From the NCBI GenBank assembly GCA_030145245.1, contig JAQYWC010000076.1, forward strand, positions 122,243 through 186,242: 64,000 bases of DNA, read 5' to 3'. This document shows, piece after piece, positions 18,076-26,520 of this stretch (position 1 is the stretch's first letter; the number at the start of each line of letters is the position of its first letter). A program made the translations under genes and the position numbers. Under the pieces are notes generated by a model. That model saw only the letters and a program-made list of their open reading frames with translations. It was not told the origin of the DNA and did no database searches. This DNA is from Desulfobacterium sp. Lineage in GTDB: Bacteria > Desulfobacterota > Desulfobacteria > Desulfobacterales > Desulfobacteraceae.

Positions 18076-19182
18076 GTGAATCTACGAGGACAAATGACAG
18101 GGGTGTTTGAAAACATAGAAAAAGCCCTGCCCCGGGTGCAGATCGATCTCCCGGCGCTGGATCGGATGCCGGACCTGATGATCACCCCGGGACCGTGGCT
18201 GCTCCTGTTTCTCTTTATGACATCGTCGCTGATCATGATCTGGCGGCTCAACGCCGTTGAACAAAAAGGTTTTGAAGGCACCATGGTGGGCACCATTGTC
18301 ATGCCCTTCTGCTCGGGTTTTGCCAACCTGGCCTTTGCCCTTGTCATGGCCGGCAGCAAGGGCGGCGGCAGCCTGGTGCTCGAGAACTGCATCGTCAACA
18401 ACGTGACCAACCTCACCCTGGTCCTTGGCATCCCGGCCATGTTCTGGGGCATTAACATCGCCGGCAGAAAAAAAGAAAAGGCACCCAAAAAAGAGAACAA
18501 AAAAGCCAGCACCAAAGAGAAAGAGAAGGAGATAAAAACCGAGGCAAAGATCAGCTACTTCTCCCTGCTGCTCTCCCTCATCGCCATGCTCTTCTTTACC
18601 GGGGCCGTGTGGCTCCTGGCAAAGGACGGGACCCTGGACGCGTCCGACGGCATGGTTCTCACGGGCCTCTTCATGTTCTGGCAAGCCTTTCACGTTTTTG
18701 ATGTGATGAAAAACAATGTCCGGAAAAACCGCTCCATCGCCCCTTCAGTTGTAAGCGATTTTATTGCGGTGGGAGTATGTGCCGGGATCACGGTTTACAG
18801 CACCGACGGCCTTGTCACCTGGGTCACGGAACAGGGACGCGGGTTCATCTCAAGGGAAAACCTGGGACTGTTGAGCGGGCTTCTCATGGTCGTCCCCAAC
18901 GCCCTCCTCGCCTTCTACTATTCGGCAAAGGGCCGTTCGGACATTGCCTACTCCTCCCAGATCGGGGACTGCCACATCTGCATCCCCCTGTGCATCGGCC
19001 TCTATGCCATCTCCGACCCCATCACCATCCCCGCCACCTTTGAGCTTGGCGCTTACATCATCATGGGTGCGGGAGGGATCCTCCTCCTGTTCACGGCCCT
19101 GCTCGGTCGCCTGCCCAGGATCATGGGAGCAGTCCTGACCCTTTCCTATTCGGTCTTCCTCTACAAGGGCATCCTCTCCTGA
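18076..19182 (+). CDS. Sodium/calcium exchanger-like membrane protein
   Basis: A 368-residue inner-membrane protein starting at GTG 18076; an ATG at 18094 is possible. It has ten or so hydrophobic segments and a central charged loop of about 35 residues rich in K and E (around residue 140). The segment MPFCSGFANLAFALVMAGSK, then NCIVNNVTNLTLVLGIPA, is the alpha-repeat of the CaCA cation antiporter superfamily, and the second half carries NALLAFYYSAKGRSDIAYS. The ion is not certain. It stands alone. Confidence 0.7.
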   Translation: MNLRGQMTGVFENIEKALPRVQIDLPALDRMPDLMITPGPWLLLFLFMTSSLIMIWRLNAVEQKGFEGTMVGTIVMPFCSGFANLAFALVMAGSKGGGSLVLENCIVNNVTNLTLVLGIPAMFWGINIAGRKKEKAPKKENKKASTKEKEKEIKTEAKISYFSLLLSLIAMLFFTGAVWLLAKDGTLDASDGMVLTGLFMFWQAFHVFDVMKNNVRKNRSIAPSVVSDFIAVGVCAGITVYSTDGLVTWVTEQGRGFISRENLGLLSGLLMVVPNALLAFYYSAKGRSDIAYSSQIGDCHICIPLCIGLYAISDPITIPATFELGAYIIMGAGGILLLFTALLGRLPRIMGAVLTLSYSVFLYKGILS

Positions 19183-19242
19183 ACAACCGGAAAGGCGCCC
19201 GATGGGGAAAGGCAAACACTAACCACCCGGAGGGATGACCCC

Positions 19243-20184
19243 ATGAGAAAATCAATACCCGCCTGTTTACTGCTTACCATGGCCCTCATCCTGGCAGGAG
19301 TGAACACCCCCAACGCCCATGGTTTTGAGATGGAGCGGTTCAGGATCGCCCTGGTCCAGATGGACGCCGGCCAGGGAAAAAAAAGGAATCTCGAAAAGAT
19401 AGAAGCGTTCGCCACCCGGGCTGCCCAAAATAGGGCTGAAATCATCTGTTTTCCTGAATTGTCCATCACAGGGTATGAGAGAAACCGTCCCCTTCCCCTT
19501 GCCGAAACCATACCCGGGGAATCATCAACCGTGGTTTCACAGCTCTCCCAGACCCTTGCAATCATCATCCTTGCGGGCCTCATCGAAAAAGCGGAGAACC
19601 AGCTCTACATCACCCAGATCGCAGCCTTTCCCGACGGCCGGGTGGAGAGCTACAGAAAGACCCACCCGGGCCGCAACGAAAGCGTTCACTTCTCCCGGGG
19701 CAACGCCCTGCCCGTCTTCCACGCAACGGACGAGGCCGGCAACCGGGTAACCTTTGCCATGGGCATCTGCTATGACATGCATTTTCCTGAAATCGCGGCC
19801 AGCTATTCCCTGAAGGGGGCCCAGATCCTGTTCTCGCCCCACGCCTCCCCCCTGGGCGGGAAACGGCGAGTCACCGTATGGAACCGGTATCTTGGGGCAA
19901 GGGCCTATGACAACACCCTCTATGTGGCCGCCTGCAACCACCTGGGCCATGACGGCACCAGGGCCTACGGATCCGGGATCGGCATTTGGGACCCAGCCAC
20001 GGCCCAATTGCTTAAAGCATGCGTTGACGGCAAAGACGCCATGATCTTTTACGACCTGGACCTTGCCGCCCTTGCAAAAAAGCGCACAAAGAAGAGCAAA
20101 ACCTTTTACCTGAAAGACAGAAGAGAAGAGCTGTACTGTCCCGGTCAGGACATTTCCCCCCGGCAGGATGCCGGGGGGAATTGA
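19243..20184 (+). CDS. Exported carbon-nitrogen hydrolase (nitrilase superfamily)
   Basis: A 313-residue enzyme with a Sec-type signal MRKSIPACLLLTMALILAGV ending near NAHG, so the enzyme is probably periplasmic. The catalytic triad of the nitrilase superfamily is complete: glutamate in IICFPELSITGY, lysine in SYRKTHPGRNE and cysteine in MGICYDMHFPE. Such enzymes hydrolyse amides, carbamoyl compounds or nitriles. Most relatives are cytoplasmic, so export is the unusual feature here. It stands alone, with GGAGGG just upstream of the start. Confidence 0.85.
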   Translation: MRKSIPACLLLTMALILAGVNTPNAHGFEMERFRIALVQMDAGQGKKRNLEKIEAFATRAAQNRAEIICFPELSITGYERNRPLPLAETIPGESSTVVSQLSQTLAIIILAGLIEKAENQLYITQIAAFPDGRVESYRKTHPGRNESVHFSRGNALPVFHATDEAGNRVTFAMGICYDMHFPEIAASYSLKGAQILFSPHASPLGGKRRVTVWNRYLGARAYDNTLYVAACNHLGHDGTRAYGSGIGIWDPATAQLLKACVDGKDAMIFYDLDLAALAKKRTKKSKTFYLKDRREELYCPGQDISPRQDAGGN

Positions 20185-20205
20185 AACATTAAGAAAAAAC
20201 GGGGA

Positions 20206-21273
20206 TCAGGACAGATCGCCGGTCCAGACCGTGGCCCGGTTCCGGCCGTTCTCCTTGGAGGCGTATAGGGCGCTGTCCGCCCGGGAGATCCACTCGGTGG
20301 CGTTCTTGATTCCGCTGGTCTTGGTGTTTTCCGCAATACCGAAGCTCAGGGTGATGGTGAGGAACTCGTCGTCAATGGGCTTGCCGGTCTTGTCGGTCCG
20401 GAGAAACCCATGGTTCTCGATGGCGGTTCTGATCCGTTCGACAATGGTCAGGGCCTGATCCTGGTCGGTCTCATCAAACACAAGGAGGAACTCCTCCCCC
20501 CCGTACCGGCCGGCCACATCAAAGAACTCCCGCATGGTGTGTGAGAGAAGGGCGCCCATCTCCTTGAGGACCAGGTCCCCCTGGAGATGGCCGTAGGTGT
20601 CGTTGATCATCTTAAAATGGTCGATGTCGCACATCACCACACAGGCCTTGCTGCCGGTCTTGCGCTCAAACCGGGAGCTGACCCGGGCCACCTCCTCCTT
20701 AATCTTCCGGGAGTTGTACAGTTTGGTGAGGCTGTCGTACACGGCCAGGTTCTCAAACTCCGTCTTGATGAGGATGGTGCTCAAAAAATTGCACATGATC
20801 TCGCAGACGCTGGCCTCGTAATCCCTGACCGACGCCTCATTACCGCAAAAATCCCCGCCAAACAGGTAACCGCCGCCGAAACTTTCCGGCAGATAGACAA
20901 ACCCCATGATATCGCAGCCAAGGTTGGGCACGTTGATGCTGGAGACGTTCTTGTGCCGGAATGCCCTGACCTCGTTGATATAGATGGGGTCGGGATCCTT
21001 AAGATCCAGCTCAAGCCGTCGGCCCTCAACAAGGTCGTGGCGGTATCCGTCCGGGTCAAAGATCTTTTCAACCTTGAGCAGAAGGGTATCGTCAACGGCA
21101 TTGGTGATCTTGTACAGCACGCTCACATCAAAGGACATGGTCTTCTGCATGATATCCAGGGGAATCTTGAAGCACTCGTCCCTGTCACTTGCCACATCCA
21201 GGGTCGATAGAAACGAACTCAGATCCCCGAGTCGGTTCAGCACCTGCTTGGCATCGGTCTCAAGTTTATCCAT
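20206..21273 (-). CDS. GGDEF diguanylate cyclase
   Basis: A 355-residue cytoplasmic protein. Residues about 1-165 form a GAF-like sensor, and the remaining part is a GGDEF domain with active-site motif GGEEF in GRYGGEEFLLVFDE and the nucleotide-site DIDHFKMINDTYGH. No obvious RXXD inhibitory motif precedes it. It should make cyclic di-GMP. It begins 2 bases after the YcaO/TPR gene, the last gene of an operon that starts with metY. Confidence 0.92.
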   Translation of the reverse strand: MDKLETDAKQVLNRLGDLSSFLSTLDVASDRDECFKIPLDIMQKTMSFDVSVLYKITNAVDDTLLLKVEKIFDPDGYRHDLVEGRRLELDLKDPDPIYINEVRAFRHKNVSSINVPNLGCDIMGFVYLPESFGGGYLFGGDFCGNEASVRDYEASVCEIMCNFLSTILIKTEFENLAVYDSLTKLYNSRKIKEEVARVSSRFERKTGSKACVVMCDIDHFKMINDTYGHLQGDLVLKEMGALLSHTMREFFDVAGRYGGEEFLLVFDETDQDQALTIVERIRTAIENHGFLRTDKTGKPIDDEFLTITLSFGIAENTKTSGIKNATEWISRADSALYASKENGRNRATVWTGDLS

Positions 21274-21275
21274 GG

Positions 21276-23006
21276 TTAGGCTTCCCTTAACAGCTGGAGG
21301 TTATCCCGGGCAAAATCCAGGGTCGGGTCGATACTCAGGGCCTGCTCATAATAATGAACCGCCTCATCCCGCCGGCCAAGGTCCCGGAGGTTGGTGGCCA
21401 CATTGGCATAATCGATGCCCGACGAGGGATCGAGCTCAATGACCCGCTTGAAACAGGCCACGGCCTGCTCATGGTTTTTCATCTTAAAGTGGCAGAACCC
21501 CTTGAGGTTGTGAATGTCCGTCCGCTGGGGGTCGATGGCCTCCCCCTGTTCCAGCACCGCAAGTGACTTATCGTACTCTTCCATCTCCTTGTGGCAGACC
21601 CCGAGGTAGGAGCAGATGTCCGGGATGTTGAGGGTGGCCGGATCAAGATTAAGGGCCGCCTCAAGATGATCCCTGGCCGTGGCGGGATCCCCCAGGTTGA
21701 GAAGGGCAAGTCCCTGGTAGAACCGGGTGTAGTACTGGCCGGGCAGGAGACCTTCCATGTGCTCCAGACGGGCCACCGCCTCCCTGGGATCAAAGCTCTC
21801 GGTGATCAGGCGGGCTGCAAACATGCCAAGGCTTGCCTCGGCCGCCCGCTCCCGGAAGTGGGCCCCGGGCAGGATGGTATAAAAAGCCGGAATTTGGAGC
21901 CCCGGATGCATGGTGTTGATGAGGAGCACATCCATGCCCTTCTTTGACAAGGCCGAAACATAGTTTTCCACCTCCACCCGGATGTTGTTGTCGGAGAGGT
22001 TGGGCAGATCCGAGATGGGGATCATATTGTTCTGCCCGGTGATGTAAGCTGCCTCCTCCAGGGTGGCAAACTTTGGCAGACCGCTTGCCACGTAGTTGGA
22101 CCCGGTGTTGAAATCCCCTGAGAGCTGGGCTGTTTCCGTCAAGGCACGGCTCAGCGCCTTTTCCGGGTTCGGGGCGGTGCCCGCCGTCCACACGATCTCG
22201 CTCATCACCGGAAAGGTGTCGGGATCGTAGGCCATGACACCCACGGTGGGAATGCCCATGCCCTGGGTAAAATCGGAGATGTGGAGCCGGATGCCGGCCC
22301 GCCGGTACTTTTCCACCATCTCTTTGACCGCAGGATCGGTGGCAGAATCCGGATCGATGGCCGGCACACTGAGTTGGCCGTGGCTGACCAGGGAGGAGGT
22401 GTGACGCTCCACAAGCTCGGATACCCCCTGGCAGATGGCCTCTTCGGCACAGTTGCCGGCCGAGGGGCCGTTGAACTCGTTGATCATGTAGAACCAGTCA
22501 AAGGGGATCAGTGTCTCCTTGTCCCGGGTGAGGTTAAAGCCTTTGGTCCACTGGAGGGGAAGTTCCTCAAAGATCTTCTGCTTTGCATCCACATCGCCGC
22601 CCTGGTCATGGACGCTCTGGAGAATCGTCTCAAAGGAAACGGCGTCGGCCTTCACGTTCTTATAGGTATCGGTGACAAAGTTTGCAGGATCGTTCTTAAA
22701 GCTGAAAAAGCTGAACCGCTCGGCAAGCTCCATCACGGCGCTGGCCTCGGACTGGGCAGGATCAGCGCCCTTGCCCATCTGCTTGTTGGTTCCGATAACA
22801 TCTTTTGCATCGCTGCCGCATTCGCTGAAGAACACCGGGATATCGAGCCTGCCGTTGTCGATCCGTTCGGTCTTTTTCAGGATCTTAAGGTCGATCCGCT
22901 GGCTTCTCTCCTTGAACCTTTGAACGGTCTCCTCGGGGGTGATAATCTTGTCCTGGTCCAAGGTGTGGGTCTTAAAGGCGTCCTTCAGTGTTATCCTGGA
23001 ATTCAT
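21276..23006 (-). CDS. YcaO-domain protein with C-terminal TPR repeats
   Basis: 576 residues from the ATG at 23006, with AAGAGA upstream. Residues about 20-400 are a YcaO domain, an ATP-dependent fold that phosphorylates backbone amides and drives azoline or thioamide formation. ATP-binding motifs are visible: SEASAVMELAERFSFF, GNCAEEAICQGVSELVERH and ALSRALTETAQLSG. Residues about 425-575 carry at least four tetratricopeptide-type helical repeats, for example LKGFCHFKMKNHEQAVACF and ANVATNLRDLGRRDEAVHYY. No precursor peptide, TfuA or cyclodehydratase partner is nearby. It lies between metW and a diguanylate cyclase gene. The substrate is unknown. Confidence 0.88.
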   Translation of the reverse strand: MNSRITLKDAFKTHTLDQDKIITPEETVQRFKERSQRIDLKILKKTERIDNGRLDIPVFFSECGSDAKDVIGTNKQMGKGADPAQSEASAVMELAERFSFFSFKNDPANFVTDTYKNVKADAVSFETILQSVHDQGGDVDAKQKIFEELPLQWTKGFNLTRDKETLIPFDWFYMINEFNGPSAGNCAEEAICQGVSELVERHTSSLVSHGQLSVPAIDPDSATDPAVKEMVEKYRRAGIRLHISDFTQGMGIPTVGVMAYDPDTFPVMSEIVWTAGTAPNPEKALSRALTETAQLSGDFNTGSNYVASGLPKFATLEEAAYITGQNNMIPISDLPNLSDNNIRVEVENYVSALSKKGMDVLLINTMHPGLQIPAFYTILPGAHFRERAAEASLGMFAARLITESFDPREAVARLEHMEGLLPGQYYTRFYQGLALLNLGDPATARDHLEAALNLDPATLNIPDICSYLGVCHKEMEEYDKSLAVLEQGEAIDPQRTDIHNLKGFCHFKMKNHEQAVACFKRVIELDPSSGIDYANVATNLRDLGRRDEAVHYYEQALSIDPTLDFARDNLQLLREA

Positions 23007-23038
23007 AGTCTCTTTTATTTCCTTGTCTCTGTTAATTC

Positions 23039-23689
23039 TCAATCTTTGTCACCCGCCCCTTTATCTGCCCCATGGTTGCCGATCATGAAGATGCCGTAGT
23101 TGGCAAAAAGGTTGGGCATGAAATTCACAAGTTTACCCTTGATGTGGTTCTCCGAAGTGTTGAAGGCAACCTCCGTTATGATCTCAAACCCCACCTGGCG
23201 GGCAAACCGGTTAAAGTCCAGGAGGCTCAACACCCTGATGTTGGGGGTGTTGTACCACTCATAGGGCAGTTCCGCGGTCTTTGGCACGTATCCTGTGCCC
23301 AAAAGCTGCATGCGGACCCGCCAGTGGCAGAAGTTGGGAAAACTGACGATCCCCCTCTTTGCCACCCGCAGCATGGACCGGATCAGGTCGTCGGGCTCGT
23401 ACACCTGCTGAAGGGTCTGGGAGAGGATGGCGTAATCAAAGGAGTTGTCCGGATAGTCCCGGATCTCCTCGTTGATGTCCCCCTGGAGTACCGATAGCCC
23501 CCGTTCGATGCACCGTGCCACCCGGGACTCCCGGATCTCGATGCCTGTGGCGCTCACCTGTTTGGTTTTTTTCAGGTGGGCCAGGAGTTCCCCGTTGCCG
23601 CACCCAAGCTCCAGTACCCGTGAGCCGGGCTCGATCCACGAGGAGATCAGCTTCAGGTCAAACCGCATTCTGGATCCATCAAAGGTCAT
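23039..23689 (-). CDS. metW: Methionine biosynthesis protein MetW
   Basis: A 216-residue SAM-methyltransferase-fold protein. VLELGCGNGELLAHLKK is the SAM-binding motif, and the MetW segments QGDINEEIRDYPDNSFDYAI and LSQTLQQVYEP are present. MetW pairs with MetX to support homoserine acylation. I chose the ATG at 23689, which has AAGGGGG upstream and overlaps metX by 11 bases; the ATG at 23668 is an alternative because homologues often start at MRFDL. It is the third gene of the met operon. Confidence 0.93.
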   Translation of the reverse strand: MTFDGSRMRFDLKLISSWIEPGSRVLELGCGNGELLAHLKKTKQVSATGIEIRESRVARCIERGLSVLQGDINEEIRDYPDNSFDYAILSQTLQQVYEPDDLIRSMLRVAKRGIVSFPNFCHWRVRMQLLGTGYVPKTAELPYEWYNTPNIRVLSLLDFNRFARQVGFEIITEVAFNTSENHIKGKLVNFMPNLFANYGIFMIGNHGADKGAGDKD

Positions 23690-24845
23690 CGCACACCCCC
23701 TTAAGGAACCCTGCAATCAGGCTGTCAAGCCTTGTCCCGGGCAAGAGGAACGCGTCATGGCCCCACTTGGCCTCGATCTCGCAGAAGCTCACGTCCAGGT
23801 TGTTCTGTTTCATTGCCTTGACCATCTCCCTGGATTGATAGGTGGGATAGAGCCAGTCCGAGGTGTAGGACACCACCAGAAAGCGGGCCTTGAATTTTGA
23901 AATGGCCCGGGGAAGGGAGCCGGAGCCGTAATCCCTGGCCAGGTCGAAATAATCGGCGGCCTTGGTGATGTACAAAAAGGAGTTTGCGTCAAACCGCTCC
24001 ACAAACTTCTTGCCCTGGTACCGGAGGTAACTCTCCACCTGGAAGTCGCCCCCGAACTCAAAGGAGAGGGCGCTGCGGTCCTGGAGCTTTCTGCCGAACT
24101 TCACCCCCATGGCCTCGTCGGACAGATAGGTGATGTGGCCGATCATCCGGGCAACGGCAAGTCCCATGTCCGGGTTGTCGCTTGAGTAGTAGTCTCCCCC
24201 GTTCCAGTTGACATCGGTCATGATCGCCTGGCGGGCCACCTCGTTAAAGGCGATGGCCTGGGCCGAATGACGGGTGGTGGTGGCAAGGGGGATGGCCGAC
24301 ACCATCATCTCCGGATACCGGGCACACCATTCCAGCACCTGCATGCCCCCCACGGATCCGCCCACCACACACAGCAGTTTTTCAATACCAAGATGATCCA
24401 CCAGCTGCCGCTGGGCCCGGACAATATCCGTGATGGTGATCACGGGAAAGTCGCCGCCGTAGGGCCTGTCCGTGTCAGGATTAATGGAGGCGGGGCCGGT
24501 GGTGCCCACACAGCTGCCAAGCACGTTGGAGCAGATCACAAAATATTGGTCCGTGTCGATGCCTTTGCCCGGGCCCACCATGGAGTCCCACCATCCGGGC
24601 TTGGGATCCCCAGGCTGGTGGTAACCGGCCACATGGGCGTCCCCGGTCAGGGCATGGAGGATGAGAACCGCATTGCTCCGGTCCGCATTCAGGGTCCCGC
24701 AGGTCTCGTAGGCAAGGGTGATGGGACCAAGGGAGGCGCCGCCCTCAAGGGTCATCTCCCGGCCGGATTCCGCAAAGGTGAAAGACCGCTTCTCAACGCT
24801 CCCCACCGTGGCACCCGACGCATCCTGCTCTATATATTCGCTCAT
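23679..24845 (-). CDS. metX: Homoserine O-acyltransferase MetX
   Basis: A 388-residue alpha/beta hydrolase-fold enzyme that activates homoserine with an acyl-CoA, the first committed step of methionine synthesis. The nucleophile elbow is GGSVGGMQVLEWCARYP; the catalytic histidine is in KWGHDAFLLPG, and the conserved NVLGSCVGTTGP is present. Acetyl versus succinyl preference is not certain from what I can read. It overlaps metY by 4 bases (ATGA). Confidence 0.93.
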   Translation of the reverse strand: MSEYIEQDASGATVGSVEKRSFTFAESGREMTLEGGASLGPITLAYETCGTLNADRSNAVLILHALTGDAHVAGYHQPGDPKPGWWDSMVGPGKGIDTDQYFVICSNVLGSCVGTTGPASINPDTDRPYGGDFPVITITDIVRAQRQLVDHLGIEKLLCVVGGSVGGMQVLEWCARYPEMMVSAIPLATTTRHSAQAIAFNEVARQAIMTDVNWNGGDYYSSDNPDMGLAVARMIGHITYLSDEAMGVKFGRKLQDRSALSFEFGGDFQVESYLRYQGKKFVERFDANSFLYITKAADYFDLARDYGSGSLPRAISKFKARFLVVSYTSDWLYPTYQSREMVKAMKQNNLDVSFCEIEAKWGHDAFLLPGTRLDSLIAGFLKGVCDDL

Positions 24846-26209
24846 TGCACCTTCTCTTCAGTATCTTCAGGGGGCGGTTTCATAGAGCCGTCCCCATGCA
24901 GTGTAGAACCGTCCCCGATCAGGGCGTCCACGTTAGTGGAAACGTCCCCGTTAGTGGAAACGTCCACTTGCAGGGCCTGGTCAATGTCGTAACAGATATC
25001 CTCCCAGTTCTCGATGCCAACCGAGAGCCGGATCATACCAGGCGAGATGTTCAACCGCTTTTTCTCGGCCTCGTCATGGGAGAGAAACTGGGTGGAGTAG
25101 GGATGGATCACAAGGCTCTTGCAATCCCCCAGGTTTGCCACGTGGCGGACAATCTTGAGGTTGTCGATCATGGAGAAGCAGGCTGCCTGGTCCTTGAGGC
25201 CAAAGGTGAGCATGCTGCCAAACCCCTTGCCCTTGAACTGGGCCGATGCCATCTCAAAACAGGGGTGGTCTTCCAATCCCGGATAGTTGACCCAGGCGAC
25301 CTTTGGATGGTCCCTGAGAAACCCTGCCACCTTGATGGCATTTTCCATGTGCCGCTCCATGCGTAAAGCCAGGGTGTCCAGGCCGAGGAGGGTGAGGAAG
25401 GAATGGAACGGGGCCTGGGGGGTGCCGAAGTTGATGTGATGCTCCCGCCACATGCGGTCCAGGAAGGCAAGCTCGCCTTTCTTCTCCACAAAGGGCGCAA
25501 AATCCGGAAACCGCTCCTGGGTCCAGTCAAACCGGCCCCCGTCGATCACAACGCCCCCCATGGCGGCACCATGGCCGCTCAGGTATTTGGTGGTGGAATG
25601 GATCACCACGTCGGCACCAAACTCAATGGGCCGGAACAGCCAGGGCGAGGCCAGGGTGTTGTCCACCAGCAACGGCAGACCGTTGTCATGGGCAAGCCTG
25701 GCAAGGGCGGTAATATCCGGGATATCCATGGCAGGATTGCCGATGGTCTCCACATAGAGGAACCGGGTCTTTTCGGTGATGGCCCTGGCAAAACCGGTAA
25801 GATCAAGGGGATCCACCAGGTGGGCCGTGATCCCGTATTTCTTGAACAGGGAGGTAAAGAGAAACGAGGTGGACATGAACAAGGAGCGGCCGGCCACAAG
25901 TTCGTCCCCGGAACGGAGCAGGGTCATGCAGGCGTTGTTGATGGCAGCCATGCCAGACCCGGTGACAACAGCGCCCCGGCCCGACTCAAGGGAGGCAAGC
26001 TTCTCCTCCAGGAACTTATTGGTGGGGTTGCTCAACCGCATGTACACGTGGTCATCGCCCTGGCCTGCAAAGGCCTGGCTCAGGCTCTCTGCCGTGGGAT
26101 GGGCGTGGGACGCGGTCTGGAAAATCGGGGGAAGGGTGGCGCCCTCCCAGTTATCCCTGGACCCGCCTTCGTGGATCACCCGGGTATCAAAACAATATTC
26201 TTTTTTCAT
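24842..26209 (-). CDS. metY: O-acetylhomoserine sulfhydrylase MetY with repeat-derived C-terminal tail
   Basis: A 455-residue PLP enzyme that joins sulfide to acylhomoserine to form homocysteine. The PLP lysine is in HSTTKYLSGHGAAMGG, and the rest of the fold is complete. The normal family end is reached at WEDICYDIDQALQ; about 40 residues follow with repeats VDVSTN-GDVSTNVDA and GDGST-LH-GDGSM. The DNA there (24926-24967) has an 18-base unit in tandem. The first gene of the operon metY-metX-metW-ycaO-GGDEF. Confidence 0.93.
   Translation of the reverse strand: MKKEYCFDTRVIHEGGSRDNWEGATLPPIFQTASHAHPTAESLSQAFAGQGDDHVYMRLSNPTNKFLEEKLASLESGRGAVVTGSGMAAINNACMTLLRSGDELVAGRSLFMSTSFLFTSLFKKYGITAHLVDPLDLTGFARAITEKTRFLYVETIGNPAMDIPDITALARLAHDNGLPLLVDNTLASPWLFRPIEFGADVVIHSTTKYLSGHGAAMGGVVIDGGRFDWTQERFPDFAPFVEKKGELAFLDRMWREHHINFGTPQAPFHSFLTLLGLDTLALRMERHMENAIKVAGFLRDHPKVAWVNYPGLEDHPCFEMASAQFKGKGFGSMLTFGLKDQAACFSMIDNLKIVRHVANLGDCKSLVIHPYSTQFLSHDEAEKKRLNISPGMIRLSVGIENWEDICYDIDQALQVDVSTNGDVSTNVDALIGDGSTLHGDGSMKPPPEDTEEKVQ
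24883..24967 (-). repeat. Short tandem repeats inside the 3' end of metY
   Basis: An 18-base unit occurs as 24926-24943 (GTCCACGTTAGTGGAAAC, plus strand) and 24944-24961 (one mismatch), followed by a third partial GTCCAC. A second pair, TAGAGCCGTCCCC (24883-24895) and TAGAACCGTCCCC (24904-24916), lies beside it. All are in frame within the extra C-terminal tail of MetY. Confidence 0.8.
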
Positions 26210-26520
26210 TGAGAATCTCCAATCTTGCCATGGTCAACCAGCAGCTTTATATCACATTGTGGTACACCCATGTCAACAGCAAAGGCCGCTGTTGCGCTGG
26301 GATCGATCCCAGGCACCATACCAGTTTTTATAGGTCCTTGCAAAAGTTCCGGGCATTTTATCTTGTTCCGGGGCCCAAGGGTTTCCGGAACATAAAGTCT
26401 GATTGTCCAGCCATTAAAACCTAAAACCATGTAACTTTTTTCCAGATCTCTTTGACAAAGCCAATAAAATATATAAAAATGGACTTTTAATCAACCGATT
26501 CAACGGATCGGCGACAGGAT
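26210..26520. promoter_or_regulatory. Divergent regulatory spacer between metY and the GntR-type gene
   Basis: This 311-base spacer has no convincing gene. A perfect 16-base palindrome CTGGGATCGATCCCAG lies at 26297-26312. Toward the regulator gene, TTGACA (26452-26457) and TAAAAA (26474-26479) are separated by 16 bases and form a reasonable sigma-70 promoter in an AT-rich patch. A small dyad CCGAT-N7-ATCGG (26495-26511) sits just before the start of the regulator and may be its operator. I looked for SAM riboswitch features upstream of metY and found none I could support. Confidence 0.5.

Noticed and set aside
26210..26330. Possible SAM riboswitch before metY
   Set aside because: I could not find the conserved core or paired stems of known SAM riboswitch classes; only a 16-base DNA palindrome.
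26206..26430. 74-codon minus-strand frame whose stop overlaps the metY start (ATGA)
   Set aside because: Coupling is suggestive, but no family match, mixed codon use and no start signal; the region better fits a divergent control spacer.
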